Shown piece after piece: positions 63,471 to 64,000 of a DNA stretch of 64,000 bases; position 1 is the stretch's first letter, and every line of letters starts with the position of its first letter. The translations under genes were made by a program, and so were the position numbers. The DNA comes from Streptomyces sp. NBC_01231. GTDB lineage: Bacteria; Actinomycetota; Actinomycetes; Streptomycetales; Streptomycetaceae. Location of the stretch: positions 9,238,001 to 9,302,000 of the forward strand of contig CP108521.1 in the NCBI GenBank assembly GCA_035999765.1, read 5' to 3'. The notes below the pieces were generated by a model. The model had not been told where the DNA came from. It did not search any database and worked only from the letters and a program-made list of their open reading frames with translations.

Positions 63471-64000
63471 ATGTTGCGTGTCAAAGGTCTCCTGCACTAC
63501 GGCCTCCAAGTGCCCTCGCTGGATACGGGCGCGAGCTTCTACCACGCGTTCGGACTGGAGACGGCGGAGCGCGGCAACGCCGTGGTGATCCGTTGCGACG
63601 GCCGGGAGCAGGACCAGACGGTGCTGATGGAAGGGCCGGTCAAGCGGCTCCAGCACGTGGCCTTCGCGGTGGAGCCGGACTCCCTGCCGGAGTGGCAGCG
63701 CCACCTCGAGGGCATGGGGCTGAAGCTGCTGGACGCGCCGGCCGAGGTGCCCGGCGGACTGTGGTTGCGGGATCACGAGGGCAACCTGATCAACCTCCGT
63801 GACGAGGGGATCGCCTCCTGGCGTGAGTTCGGCACCACGGACGCACGGGACGCCAACGTCGGCGACCGCGTCCGGCGGGTCGATCAGGCCCGCTGGCACA
63901 ACGCCGACGAGAAGCCCCGCCCCCAGCGCCTGGGGCACATGCTGATCTTCAGCTCCGACCTGGTCGCCTCGGAGGCCTTCTACGCCCGCACCCTCGGGCT
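63471..64000 (+). CDS. VOC-type extradiol dioxygenase, 5' part only
   Basis: 176 complete codons, then the window ends; no stop is reached. Domain 1 begins LRVKGLLHYGLQVPSLDTGASFYHAFGLE and contains RLQHVAFAVE and GLWLRDHEGNLINLRDEG. Domain 2 has started with RLGHMLIFSSDLVASEAFYARTLGL, where His should be the first iron ligand. GAGGAG lies 6 bp before the ATG. It resembles 2,3-dihydroxybiphenyl/catechol dioxygenases of actinomycetes and should open an aromatic ring. It is divergent from the FAH gene and probably shares its regulation. Confidence 0.83.
   Translation, partial: MLRVKGLLHYGLQVPSLDTGASFYHAFGLETAERGNAVVIRCDGREQDQTVLMEGPVKRLQHVAFAVEPDSLPEWQRHLEGMGLKLLDAPAEVPGGLWLRDHEGNLINLRDEGIASWREFGTTDARDANVGDRVRRVDQARWHNADEKPRPQRLGHMLIFSSDLVASEAFYARTLG

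Overview
The window reads as chromosomal DNA of a high-GC actinomycete, almost certainly Streptomyces. Signs are the very high third-position GC, frequent GTG and TTG starts with GTGA/ATGA overlaps, a SAM-IV riboswitch, short actinobacterial cysteine leader peptides, the tiny ribosomal protein bL37, a monomeric NADP isocitrate dehydrogenase, and a SoxR box in front of an ABC exporter. It looks like a mosaic of small catabolic and transport operons, not core housekeeping DNA. I see no phage, insertion sequence or CRISPR array. One tRNA-Pro(GGG) gene is present.

Layout. 0.2-5.3 kb: a gallate-type meta-cleavage operon (galB, aldolase, galD, a VOC-type ring-cleavage dioxygenase, an AAHS transporter). 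5.5-8.8 kb: esterase, TetR repressor and a DHA2 exporter with tandem operators and a 62-bp perfect palindrome. 8.9 kb: tRNA-Pro and its terminator. 9.4-13.8 kb: a complete LpqY-SugABC-type trehalose importer. 14.4 kb: the 25-residue bL37 gene, then a decayed GtrA gene. 15.1-19.2 kb: 3-hydroxyacyl-CoA dehydrogenase plus fused isobutyryl-CoA mutase IcmF. 19.5-23.4 kb: secreted pectate-lyase-like and GH53 galactanase genes with their DeoR/LacI-type regulator and its operators. 23.6-25.4 kb: an ABC exporter broken by two frameshifts.

25.7-34 kb is a sulfur region: three cysteine-type leader peptides, a SAM-IV riboswitch, a glutathione-transferase-like protein, an amino-acid ABC importer, a GNAT acetyltransferase and two flavin-dependent monooxygenases. 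This set parallels the Bacillus S-alkylcysteine salvage operon. 34-46 kb: N-formylglutamate amidohydrolase, isocitrate dehydrogenase, secreted M1 peptidase, MscS channel, a flippase-like membrane protein, the SoxR-box ABC exporter and a glycosyltransferase pair. 46-50 kb: a putative copper locus (YcnI between two His/Met-rich membrane proteins, then a SigC-like ECF sigma factor). 50-55.4 kb: short-chain dehydrogenases with HxlR and MmyB-type regulators and a tautomerase.

55.5-64 kb: a second aromatic or ring-cleavage locus (AAHS transporter, LysR, NTF2-like protein, NMT1-like protein, FCD-type GntR, zinc alcohol dehydrogenase, FAH-family hydrolase, and a VOC dioxygenase cut by the window end). 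Five sites of the form GTG-N4-CAC lie upstream of the transporter, the GntR gene and the FAH/dioxygenase divergent promoter. They probably define the GntR regulon.
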